Below are positions 4,862-11,443 of a stretch of 12,162 nucleotides of DNA, in pieces; the stretch's first letter is position 1, and each line of letters begins with the position of its first letter. The notes below the pieces were generated by a model. The model made no database searches. It was not told the DNA's origin and was given only the letters and a program-made list of their open reading frames with translations. Source of the DNA: an uncultured Selenomonadales bacterium (GTDB lineage: Bacteria > Bacillota > Negativicutes > Selenomonadales > Selenomonadaceae); the NCBI GenBank assembly GCA_947165405.1, contig CAMVAG010000046.1, forward strand, positions 1 through 12,162, written 5' to 3'. Both the position numbers and the translations under genes were made by a program.

Positions 4862-6324
4862 AAAAATTTCTTTACTTTCAGCCCGAATACGTCGGCAAAT
4901 TCAAATGCGACGGACAAAAATGCAACGCCCGTTGTTGCAAAGGCTGGACGATTACGATTGACGCGGCGACTTACAAAAAATATTCGCGAATCAAGCCGAA
5001 GGAAAAAGCTAAGGAAATTACCTCGCGCATGAAATTTGATTCGGAACATAATGCTTACGTTGTGACACTTGCAGAAAATTTGGAGGACAGTTTATGGCAA
5101 AAAAATTCGTCTACTTCCAACCCGAATACGTCAACCGCTTCAAATGCAACGGGTGCACGGGGGGGGGGGATTGTTAATTGTTGCGAGCGCGATTGGGACA
5201 TCACGATTGACGACGCGATTTACAAAAAATATCGTAAGATAAAACCGTCGGAAAAGGCTCAAGAAATTTTATCGCACATTGTCCGCGACGACGAAAAAAA
5301 TTCTTACATGCTGATTGGCAGACCGTGTCCGTTCTTGACGCCGGAAAAATTTTGCGGCATTCAACTGGAGTACGGCGAAGAATTTTTATCACAAACCTGC
5401 GCGACCTACCCGCGCCAAACTCATGCCTTCGGAAAATTTTTTGAGCGGTCGTTGACGTTGACTTGTCCCGTTGCGGCGGAAATGGTTTTGTTCGCGCAGG
5501 AGCCGATGAAATTTGAATTCGTCGAAGTGCCCGAAAAAATTCACGGCAAGCACGGCAGAATCTCAATAACGAAATTTCCAATCAAAAACGAAGTCGACGC
5601 CGAATTACTTCGTGAAATTCAAATCACGATGATTGCAATCCTGCAGGCGCGACGTTTCACACTCGACCAAAGATTAATCGCGCTCGGGCTTTTCCTCGAC
5701 AAGTTGCAGGAATTAATTTCGGACAACAGCGACACCGACACTTTGATAAGTTTGATTGCGGCGTATCGTTCGGAAGAATTTTTGACGGAAGAAATTTCGC
5801 CGATATTCCAAAGCTTTATCTTCGACGCGAAAATTTTTATCTTCTTCATGATGAAATTCATCAGCCACACTTTAAAAATCTTAAGAATAAACGAAGGGCG
5901 AAAATTTTTTGTTGCCTTCGAGGAAATTCTCGGCATAAAGCCCGATAAACATAATGAAGTGTCGCTTCCGGAAATCGCCGCCAACTTTGAAAAGCTCGCC
6001 GACGCACGAAAAAATTTTTCGGAAAAATATTCGGCGTTCCTTGAAAATTATATCGTCAACGAACTTTTTTACAACGTGTATCCTTGGCGATTCATAGAGG
6101 AGAGCGTCACGAAAAACTTTGCCGTCTTTCTGATAAGCTTCAAGATTTTTGAGCTGATTCTTTTCGCGACGGTTCAGAGCGGCTTGGATTCGAAGGAAGA
6201 TTTATTGGCGATGGTCGATTGGTTCATGACGAAGACCGACCACAATCCCGAACTGTACAAAAGATTTTTTGAGCTGTTGGAGGGCATAGACGATACATAT
6301 TTGTTAATGTCGACTTTGCTTTAA
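4858..6324 (+). CDS. FliB-like lysine N-methylase, fused reading frame through a G11 tract
   Basis: The 488-aa frame belongs to the flagellin lysine-N-methylase (FliB) family, cysteine-rich enzymes thought to bind an Fe-S cluster. It starts with a complete family N-terminus (FQPEYVGKFKC, cysteines 17, 22, 26, 27, then GWTITID) that breaks off near residue 70. Residues 75-80 are the translated ribosome binding site of a second copy, and 83-98 (Ser/Thr/Asn-rich) are that copy read out of frame. After the G tract the frame returns to the second copy: CCERDWDITID, then PCPFL (C157), FCGI (C166), SQTCATYPRQ (C181) and LTCPVAAE (C203). The C-terminal part is hydrophobic and poorly conserved. The expected length of about 400 aa matches the second copy alone. 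No flagellin gene is in the window, so the substrate is unknown. Alternatives: a pseudogene, or a G-count sequencing error. Confidence 0.75.
   Translation: MKKFLYFQPEYVGKFKCDGQKCNARCCKGWTITIDAATYKKYSRIKPKEKAKEITSRMKFDSEHNAYVVTLAENLEDSLWQKNSSTSNPNTSTASNATGARGGGIVNCCERDWDITIDDAIYKKYRKIKPSEKAQEILSHIVRDDEKNSYMLIGRPCPFLTPEKFCGIQLEYGEEFLSQTCATYPRQTHAFGKFFERSLTLTCPVAAEMVLFAQEPMKFEFVEVPEKIHGKHGRISITKFPIKNEVDAELLREIQITMIAILQARRFTLDQRLIALGLFLDKLQELISDNSDTDTLISLIAAYRSEEFLTEEISPIFQSFIFDAKIFIFFMMKFISHTLKILRINEGRKFFVAFEEILGIKPDKHNEVSLPEIAANFEKLADARKNFSEKYSAFLENYIVNELFYNVYPWRFIEESVTKNFAVFLISFKIFELILFATVQSGLDSKEDLLAMVDWFMTKTDHNPELYKRFFELLEGIDDTYLLMSTLL
5082..5177 (+). other. Second FliB-like start: ribosome binding site, ATG and reading frame cut off after the G tract
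   Basis: GGAGG (5082-5086) is 7 bases upstream of ATG 5094. From there the frame reads MAKKFVYFQPEYVNRFKCNG, a clear FliB N-terminus parallel to the one at 4858. With 11 G residues it runs into TAA at 5175-5177 right after the tract. With 10 G residues it would run on to 6324 as a 409-aa protein of normal family length with no extra N-terminus. This start is therefore probably the original gene, and the upstream copy is the addition. Confidence 0.75.
5159..5169 (+). repeat. Poly-G tract (G11), candidate phase-variation switch
   Basis: Eleven consecutive G residues sit inside the cysteine-cluster coding region where two FliB-like frames meet. Long G tracts in coding sequence mutate easily by slipped-strand mispairing. 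The frame logic is readable: 11 G joins the 4858 start to the catalytic part; 10 G joins the 5094 start to it and ends the upstream frame at 5242; 9 or 12 G leaves neither start in frame. Confidence 0.8.
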
Positions 6325-6359
6325 AAGTTGCCTTGACATGAAAAGGGCGGTGTTGTAAA

Positions 6360-6821
6360 ATGCCGAAAGTGCAAACGGCAAGGGGCGACAAGGCTCCTTT
6401 CGAGTTCGGCGCGACGGCTGAAAAATTATTCGGCGAGGCTTTGGAAGACTTCGAGGGCGAGATAAAAATTTCGGGCGAAGTCGAGGATGTCGGAAGATGT
6501 TATGTCGTTCGCGGGCGCATTGAGTGCAAAAAAATTTTCACGTGCGACAGATGTTTGACTCAAGCGACGGAAAATCAAGTTCACGAGTTCGAAGAAGAAT
6601 TCGACAAGTCGGAAGCAGTGGAAGATTTAATCGATGTGACTGAACTTTTGCGAGACGAGTTGCTTGCCGGGCAGCCGATGAAAAATCTTTGCAAAGCGGA
6701 TTGTAAGGGCTTGTGTCCCAAGTGCGGCGCAAATTTGAACGAAGGCGAGTGCGGTTGCGATAAGTTTATCGTTGACCCGCGACTTGCAGCACTTCAACAA
6801 TTAGTAATTGGGAATGAGTAA
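6360..6821 (+). CDS. yceD: YceD family protein (DUF177), zinc-binding, 23S rRNA accumulation type
   Basis: The 153-aa product matches DUF177/YceD: FEGEIKISGEV and a GRIECKKIFTCDRC segment (C62, C65), an acidic EFEEEF stretch, DVTELLRDELL, and the C-terminal LCKADCKGLCPKCGANLN block with cysteines 111, 115, 119, 122, 131 and 133. Family members are linked to 23S rRNA accumulation and nearly always precede rpmF, as here. ATG 6360 is the only start available, since TGA lies in frame just upstream at 6339. A GGCGGTG site is about 7 bases before it. It follows the FliB-like gene by 35 bases with no terminator. The stop codon lies inside a heptad inverted repeat. Confidence 0.9.
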   Translation: MPKVQTARGDKAPFEFGATAEKLFGEALEDFEGEIKISGEVEDVGRCYVVRGRIECKKIFTCDRCLTQATENQVHEFEEEFDKSEAVEDLIDVTELLRDELLAGQPMKNLCKADCKGLCPKCGANLNEGECGCDKFIVDPRLAALQQLVIGNE

Positions 6822-6869
6822 TTAAACTCGTAACAATTCCTAATTCCTAATTCCACATTCCTAATTGAT
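6799..6869 (+). repeat. Heptad-repeat inverted element at the yceD-rpmF junction
   Basis: The left arm reads in steps of seven: AATTAGT, AATTGGG, AATGAGT, AATTAAA (6799-6826). The right arm reads AATTCCT, AATTCCT, AATTCCA, CATTCCT, AATTGAT (6835-6869). The arms are largely complementary; 6806-6824 pairs with about 6847-6866 with a few mismatches. The left arm encodes the last residues and stop of yceD. It could be a weak RNA hairpin or a copy of a dispersed intergenic repeat. No T tract follows, so it is not a standard terminator. Confidence 0.65.
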
Positions 6870-6887
6870 AAAAGGAGGTGTTAAGCT

Positions 6888-7064
6888 TTGGCGGCACCTA
6901 AAAGGAAATTGAGCAAATCAAGACGCGACAGACGGCGCGCAAATTGGAAGTTGGAAGCTCCGAACTATGTAAAATGTCCGAGATGCCATGAACCTAAACT
7001 CCCACACCATGTGTGCCCGGAATGCGGTTACTATGACGGGCGCGCGGTCATAGAGACGGATTGA
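6888..7064 (+). CDS. rpmF: 50S ribosomal protein L32
   Basis: The 58-aa large-subunit protein starts at TTG (6888), 7 bases after an ideal AAAGGAGGTG site (6871-6880). It shows the L32 N-terminus AAPKRKLSKSRRDRRRANW and a zinc ribbon with C30-x2-C33 and C43-x2-C46 (CPRC and CPEC), so it is the zinc-containing form. The C-terminus is GYYDGRAVIETD. Its place between yceD and plsX is the standard bacterial order. Confidence 0.96.
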   Translation: MAAPKRKLSKSRRDRRRANWKLEAPNYVKCPRCHEPKLPHHVCPECGYYDGRAVIETD

Positions 7065-7079
7065 GGATACGGAAATTAT

Positions 7080-7113
7080 TTGGGCAGGCATTGAAACCCT
7101 GCCTAATTTTTTT
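7080..7113 (+). terminator. Rho-independent terminator or attenuator between rpmF and plsX
   Basis: A 9-bp stem (7080-7088 with 7098-7106, core GGCAGG/CCTGCC, one G-T pair) closes a 9-base loop CATTGAAAC and is followed by seven T residues (7107-7113). It ends 20 bases before the plsX start, so plsX expression must come from read-through or from a promoter not visible in the short gap. Confidence 0.85.
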
Positions 7114-7132
7114 GCAGATAGGAGCGGGACAG

Positions 7133-8110
7133 TTGAAAATAGCAGTCGACGCCATGGGCGGTGACAAAGCTCCGGCGGAAATAATCAAAGGTGCAGTTTT
7201 GGCAGTTCAAAAATATCCGTGTGAAATAATTTTGGTCGGCGACGAGGAAAAAATACGCGGCGAGCTCAATCAATCCGATTTGCCGATAACGATACGCCAT
7301 GCAGGCGAAGTCATACAAATGGGCGAACACCCCGCCGACGCCGTGCGTTGCAAAAAAGATTCGTCAATCGTCGTGGCGACAAAAATGGTAAGAGACGGCG
7401 AGTGCGATGCGGTACTTTCGGCAGGTTCGACGGGCGCGGCAGTGGCAGCGGCTCAACTGATATTGAGGAGGATTCACACTGTCGGCAGACCCGCAATCGC
7501 AACCCCGATACCGACTCCGCGAGGCACAACACTTTTACTCGACAGCGGCGCGAACGTCGACAGCAAACCCGAACATCTGATTCAAAGCGGGATAATGGGT
7601 TCGCTTTACGCCGAGCACGTCTTGAAAATAAAAAATCCTTCGGTTGCGTTGTTGAATATCGGCGAGGAAGAAACCAAAGGCAACGAGCAAACCAAAGAAA
7701 CTTATCAGCTGTTGAAAAATTTAAAGACGATAAATTTTGCGGGCAATGCGGAAGGCAGAGACATTCCGCGAGGAAAATTCGACGTTGTGATTTGCGACGG
7801 CTTTGTCGGCAACGTCGTCTTGAAATTCGGCGAGGGACTTGCCTTGACGATTATGGAACTCTTGACGGAAGAACTGACTGCAAACGGCGGCATAAAACTT
7901 TTGGGCAAAGAAATCATTGAAAAAACTTTTTTAAACATATCCAAGCGGCTGGACGTATCGGAAAACGGCGGAGCACCTCTTTTGGGCGTGAACGGCTGTT
8001 GCGTGATAAGTCACGGCTCGTCTGACGCACGGGCAATCAGTTCGGGTATCGGCGTTGCCTGCAACTACGTCAACAGCAAAATTCTCGAACGAATCAGGAC
8101 GACTCTTTAA
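7133..8110 (+). CDS. plsX: Phosphate acyltransferase PlsX
   Basis: PlsX converts acyl-ACP to acyl phosphate, the donor for PlsY in the first step of phospholipid synthesis. The 325-aa product begins KIAVDAMGGDKAP, the family N-terminus, and contains ADAVRCKKDSSIV, SAGSTGA, LLDSGAN, LLNIGEEETKGNE, GNAEGRDI, DVVICDGFVGNV and a C-terminal APLLGVNG and ISHGSSDARA. All blocks appear in order and length is normal. The start is TTG 7133 with GGAG at 7121-7124; an in-frame TTG at 7061 overlaps the rpmF stop and would add 24 residues unlike the family. Confidence 0.95.
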   Translation: MKIAVDAMGGDKAPAEIIKGAVLAVQKYPCEIILVGDEEKIRGELNQSDLPITIRHAGEVIQMGEHPADAVRCKKDSSIVVATKMVRDGECDAVLSAGSTGAAVAAAQLILRRIHTVGRPAIATPIPTPRGTTLLLDSGANVDSKPEHLIQSGIMGSLYAEHVLKIKNPSVALLNIGEEETKGNEQTKETYQLLKNLKTINFAGNAEGRDIPRGKFDVVICDGFVGNVVLKFGEGLALTIMELLTEELTANGGIKLLGKEIIEKTFLNISKRLDVSENGGAPLLGVNGCCVISHGSSDARAISSGIGVACNYVNSKILERIRTTL

Positions 8111-8122
8111 TTTAATTCGTAA

Positions 8123-8149
8123 TTGACAAATGAAGCAGATTCGTATAAC
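8123..8149 (+). promoter_or_regulatory. Possible promoter for fabK-fabD
   Basis: A perfect TTGACA (8123-8128) and TATAAC (8144-8149) lie in the 81-base gap before fabK, but the spacing is only 15 bases, shorter than the usual 17. No FapR-like or FabT-like palindrome is visible nearby. Confidence 0.45.
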
Positions 8150-8191
8150 TTAGAAGGAGCGTAGCGGCGTAACCGTTGAGGAGGAGATTAA

Positions 8192-9139
8192 ATGTTTGAA
8201 GATAACGCCATATGTAAATTGCTGAAAATCAAATACCCGATATTTCAAGGCGGCATGGCGTGGATAGGTACGGCGGAGCTTGCCTCGGCGGTGTCGAACG
8301 CGGGCGGCTTGGGACTTATCGGCGCGGGGCACATGCCTCCCGACATTTTGCACAAGGAAATTCAAAAGTGCAAAGCTTGGACAGATAAACCTTTCGGCGT
8401 GAACATAATGCTCATGTCGCCGTTCGTCAAGGAAGTCATGCAACTTATGGTCGACGAGCGGGTTCCTGTCGTGACGACGGGCGCGGGCAACCCCGGCGAA
8501 TACGTTCCTGCTTTAAAAGAAATCGGCACGAAGGTTATTCCGGTCGTGGCGAGCGTTGCTTTGGCGAAACGTCTTGTCAAAGGCGGCGCGGATGCTGTCA
8601 TTGCCGAAGGTTGCGAATCGGGCGGACACATCGGAGAAATTTCCACAATGCCTCTTATCCCGCAAGTTGTCGACGCCGTGGACGTTCCCGTTATCGCTGC
8701 GGGCGGCTTTGCTGATTCGCGAGGTATCGTTGCAGCGTTTGCATTGGGAGCCAGCGCAATTCAAATGGGCACACGCTTTGTCCTAAGCAAGGAATGCATT
8801 GCTCATCCCAATTATAAAAATCTCGTGCTCAAAGCAAAAGACCGCTCGACGGTCGTCACGGGCAGGACGCTCGGTCATCCTGTTCGCGTTCTTGCCAATA
8901 AACTCACGCGAACTTTTTTTGAAATGGAAGCGGCAGGTGCCTCCAATGAGGAACTTGAACAACTCGGTACGGGCGCATTACACAGAGCGACGCATCTCGG
9001 CGACGTTGAGAACGGCTCGGTCATGATAGGTCAGATTTCCGGCATGCTCGACGATATTAAAACCGTCAAAGAAATTATCGACGACATTGTCAACGGTATC
9101 GGCGGCGTTGTCGATTCTGTCAATCGCAAGTACGCTTGA
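8192..9139 (+). CDS. fabK: Enoyl-ACP reductase II (FabK, FMN-dependent)
   Basis: FabK carries out the last reduction in each fatty-acid elongation cycle, using FMN and NAD(P)H in place of the short-chain dehydrogenase FabI. The 315-aa product has PIFQGGMAWIGTAELASAVSNAGG (starting at residue 16), PFGVNIML (67-74), VVTTGAG, the EGCESGGHIGE segment with the conserved histidine H146, and the FMN-phosphate loops AAGGFADSRG (169-178) and GASAIQMGTRF (186-196). It is distinguished from nitronate monooxygenase relatives by the FabK-like N-terminus and its place beside fabD. Start ATG 8192 follows GAGGAGGAG. fabH, often located between plsX and fabK in related bacteria, is absent here. Confidence 0.93.
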   Translation: MFEDNAICKLLKIKYPIFQGGMAWIGTAELASAVSNAGGLGLIGAGHMPPDILHKEIQKCKAWTDKPFGVNIMLMSPFVKEVMQLMVDERVPVVTTGAGNPGEYVPALKEIGTKVIPVVASVALAKRLVKGGADAVIAEGCESGGHIGEISTMPLIPQVVDAVDVPVIAAGGFADSRGIVAAFALGASAIQMGTRFVLSKECIAHPNYKNLVLKAKDRSTVVTGRTLGHPVRVLANKLTRTFFEMEAAGASNEELEQLGTGALHRATHLGDVENGSVMIGQISGMLDDIKTVKEIIDDIVNGIGGVVDSVNRKYA

Positions 9140-9154
9140 GGGAGGTGCGGCTTC

Positions 9155-10087
9155 ATGAAGAAGGCTTTTATTTTCCCCGGTCAAGGCGCGCAGGCGGTCG
9201 GCATGGGCAAAGATTTTTACGACAACTTCGACTCTGCCAAAAAACTTTTCGACGAGGCGGACGAGGCTTTGGGCTATTCGATTAAGAAAATGTGCTTCGA
9301 AGGTTCCGAAGACGATTTGAAGTTGACGGCGAACACTCAACCCGCGATTTTGGTCGTGAGCGTCATTGTCAACGAGATTTTAAAATCGGAAGGTGTCACG
9401 GCGGACATTGCGGGCGGTCACAGTCTCGGCGAATACTCTGCTTTGGTTTCGGCAGGCACGTTGAAATTTTCTGACGCGGTTGTTTTGGTTCATAAGCGCG
9501 GGCAATTCATGCAAGAGGCTGTTCCCGTCGGCGAAGGCTCAATGGCTGCGATTATCGGGCTTGACGATGAGACAATCATAAAAATTTGCGCGGAGGCGTC
9601 GGCGGTCGGCGAAGTGCAAGCGGTCAACTTCAACTGCCCCGGTCAAACGGTTATCGCGGGAAAAACTGCGGGCGTCGAGGCGGCTGTCGAAAAATTAAAA
9701 TCTGCCGGCGCAAAGAAAGCTGTCGTCTTGCCGGTGAGCGCACCTTTCCACAGCACGTTGATGGCTCCCGCCGCGAAAAAACTTGCCGCCGAATTGGACA
9801 AGGTCGCTCTCCTCGACGCGGCTTTTCCCGTTGCAGCGAATTTCACGGGCGAGCTTGAAACTTCAGCCGACGACATAAAAAATAATTTGGTGGCGCAGGC
9901 CGATAATCCCGTCAAGTGGATTGCTTGCGTCGAGGCAATGAAAAATTTCGGCGCGGAAATTTTTATCGAATGCGGGCCCGGCAAAACCCTCTGCGGTTTC
10001 AATCGGCGCATCGACAAAAAAATTAAAAATCTCAACGTCGAAGACATGGACAGCTTGAAAAAAACTTTGGAGGCTCTCGGCGTTTGA
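9155..10087 (+). CDS. fabD: Malonyl-CoA:ACP transacylase
   Basis: FabD moves malonyl groups from CoA to acyl carrier protein and so supplies the extender unit for fatty-acid synthesis. The 310-aa product shows FPGQGAQ (7-13), the nucleophile elbow GHSLGE (Ser90), the carboxylate-binding arginine R115, the catalytic histidine in PFHS (H199), NFTGE, and NPVKW (251-255). All active-site residues are present. The ATG at 9155 follows GAGGGAGGTG by about 7 bases. It lies 15 bases after fabK, so the two are co-transcribed, and a strong terminator follows. Confidence 0.96.
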   Translation: MKKAFIFPGQGAQAVGMGKDFYDNFDSAKKLFDEADEALGYSIKKMCFEGSEDDLKLTANTQPAILVVSVIVNEILKSEGVTADIAGGHSLGEYSALVSAGTLKFSDAVVLVHKRGQFMQEAVPVGEGSMAAIIGLDDETIIKICAEASAVGEVQAVNFNCPGQTVIAGKTAGVEAAVEKLKSAGAKKAVVLPVSAPFHSTLMAPAAKKLAAELDKVALLDAAFPVAANFTGELETSADDIKNNLVAQADNPVKWIACVEAMKNFGAEIFIECGPGKTLCGFNRRIDKKIKNLNVEDMDSLKKTLEALGV

Positions 10088-10105
10088 AGTCACGAAAAAA
10101 AATTA

Positions 10106-10139
10106 TTCCCCGTCAAATTTGCGGCGGGGAAATTTTTTT
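10106..10139 (+). terminator. Rho-independent terminator after fabD
   Basis: A 9-bp stem TTCCCCGTC/GGCGGGGAA (10106-10114 and 10123-10131, one T-G pair) closes an 8-base loop and is followed by A and seven T residues (10133-10139). A run of A before the stem could let it work on the opposite strand too. Confidence 0.93.
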
Positions 10140-10147
10140 GCTATCAT
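10119..10147 (+). promoter_or_regulatory. Possible extended -10 promoter for the TPR gene
   Basis: TGC-TATCAT (10139-10147) is an extended -10 element; a weak -35 TTGCGG (10119-10124) lies 17 bases upstream, inside the terminator hairpin. A start near 10154 leaves room for GGAGGTG at 10160-10166. Some promoter is needed here because the preceding terminator is strong and the gap is short. Confidence 0.45.
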
Positions 10148-10172
10148 GATAAAAACTTTGGAGGTGTGACTT

Positions 10173-11363
10173 ATGAAAAAATTTTTGGCGGCAGCATTAA
10201 TCGCCGGCAGTCTTTTTGTTATGCCGACGGCGAATGCGGAAATTAAAACCTACGAAGGCACCGACGAATACATTATGAGCGAATTTGAGACGATTGACAT
10301 TGCCAAGCAACGCGCCAAGCAAAAAGCCGAACGCGCCGCGCAGGAACAGGCGGGCGTCTATATCAGCAGCTACACCGAGACGAAAAACCTTATGCTTGTC
10401 AAAGACGAGGTCGTTGCGATTGCCTGCGGGATTATGAGCGTCGTCGACGTTAAATATGACGTGACGCCTCTTGAAAATGCAAACGGCTTTTTGATTCGGG
10501 CGACGGTCAAGGCGAATATCGACACCGACGACGTGAACAAATACCTCGACAAGAGCACGCAAGAAAAATCCGCAATCGTCGCGCAGAACAAAGAGTTGCA
10601 AGCCGCCGTTGCCGCGCAGGACGAACAAATCGCAAAACTAAAAGACCAAATTAAACGACTCACGGCTGAAGGAAAATTAAGCGGGCAACGCGAACGCGAA
10701 AAAATTACTCAAGAGGTCGCCGCCGAAGATAAAATTTTCCTCTCGAATCAAAAGCTTGAAGACTGTCGAAAACTTTATTACAACAGAGATTATCAAGGCG
10801 TCATAAAACTTTGCAACGAGGCAATCGAAATCAACGCCAACAATGCAAAGGCTTATGCTCTGCGCGGCGCGATTTACAGAGAGCTGAAAAATTTCAACGC
10901 GGCAATTTCCGACTTAAGCAAGGCGATTGAACTGAATCCGAATTATGCCGACGCTTACAACGATCGCGGCGCGGTTTATCAAGATATTAAAAATTACAAT
11001 CTGGCTTTCGCCGATTACGATAAAGCCGTAAGTCTTGACCCGACCGGCGCGGCGCACTATGTCAATCGCGGGTTAATGTATCTTGTCATGCAAAATTTTA
11101 ATGCGGCGGTTGCCGACGCGAACAAAGCCCTTGAACTTGAAAAAAATTTTGCGGAGGCTTATGCACTTCGCGGCGGAGCTTATCTTGAACTCGGCGGTAT
11201 CGAGGCACAAAAAATTCTCGACGACTTGAACAGAGCGATTGAGCTTAATCCGAATTTGGCGTTCGCTTATTATTGCAGAGGAATTTTTTGGCAAGCAATG
11301 GGCGACGCGACGCGTTCTCAAGCCGATGTTGCGAAGTATCAGGAGCTGGCTGCCGGCGCGTAA
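10173..11363 (+). CDS. Secreted tetratricopeptide-repeat protein with LPP20/FlgT-like N-domain
   Basis: The 396-aa product has a Sec signal peptide (MKKFLAAALIAGSLFVMPTA, cleavage after ANA at 20-22). Residues 40-120 hold an AKQRAKQKAERAAQEQAGVY helix and a VxADxxVxVD-like ending (TVKANIDTDDV); this resembles LPP20 or FlgT N-terminal domains, a moderate guess. A charged, coiled-coil-like stretch follows (about 123-195). From about 194 come five or six TPR units with AYALRG, AIELNPNYADAYNDRG, AVSLDP and AIELNPN motifs. TPR arrays bind other proteins, so this is probably an envelope scaffold; its partner is unknown. It sits between fabD and fabG but has its own signals and no obvious link to fatty-acid synthesis. 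ATG 10173 follows GGAGGTG by 6 bases. Confidence 0.85.
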   Translation: MKKFLAAALIAGSLFVMPTANAEIKTYEGTDEYIMSEFETIDIAKQRAKQKAERAAQEQAGVYISSYTETKNLMLVKDEVVAIACGIMSVVDVKYDVTPLENANGFLIRATVKANIDTDDVNKYLDKSTQEKSAIVAQNKELQAAVAAQDEQIAKLKDQIKRLTAEGKLSGQREREKITQEVAAEDKIFLSNQKLEDCRKLYYNRDYQGVIKLCNEAIEINANNAKAYALRGAIYRELKNFNAAISDLSKAIELNPNYADAYNDRGAVYQDIKNYNLAFADYDKAVSLDPTGAAHYVNRGLMYLVMQNFNAAVADANKALELEKNFAEAYALRGGAYLELGGIEAQKILDDLNRAIELNPNLAFAYYCRGIFWQAMGDATRSQADVAKYQELAAGA

Positions 11364-11388
11364 AATTTTTTTGTTGACGCGCCAAATG

Positions 11389-11417
11389 TAGACAAGCGAA
11401 AATCTTTGTGTTATATT
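11389..11417 (+). promoter_or_regulatory. Promoter for fabG
   Basis: The -35 box TAGACA (11389-11394) and an extended -10 TGT-TATATT (11409-11417) are 17 bases apart. Transcription would start near 11424, leaving about 20 bases before the fabG ATG. A 7-bp inverted repeat GGCGCGT/ACGCGCC (11355-11361 and 11377-11383) lies just upstream and could be a binding site. Confidence 0.7.
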
Positions 11418-11443
11418 CTGCAAACGGGAGGCGAAAGGTTGTA

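Larger units (their letters stand above)
4858..5313 (+). repeat. Partial tandem duplication of the fliB-like 5' end
   Basis: Segments 4858-5064 and 5094-5313 encode parallel sequences: FQPEYV, FKC, CC, ITID, YKKY, RIKP or KIKP, and EKAKEI or EKAQEI, ending near NAYVV or NSYML. The DNA is clearly related but diverged, so the duplication is not recent or arose by recombination between paralogues. The first copy lacks everything beyond this point. Confidence 0.8.

Noticed and set aside
6333..6361. Promoter TTGACA-17-TAAAAT before yceD
   Set aside because: The boxes score well, but the -10 overlaps the yceD ATG, so transcripts would begin inside the gene and lack its ribosome binding site. A leaderless start at GTG 6369 is possible but unsupported.
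6835..6869. Heptad repeats as a CRISPR array
   Set aside because: Units are 7 bases, adjacent without spacers, and no cas genes are nearby.
7061..7132. Longer plsX start at TTG 7061
   Set aside because: It would be translated through the terminator hairpin, adds 24 residues not seen in PlsX, and TTG 7133 has a good GGAG site and the family N-terminus.
11355..11383. GGCGCGT/ACGCGCC hairpin after the TPR gene as a terminator
   Set aside because: The T run lies in the loop, not after the stem, and the stem overlaps the stop codon. A smaller hairpin at 11345-11357 is weak and too far from the T run.
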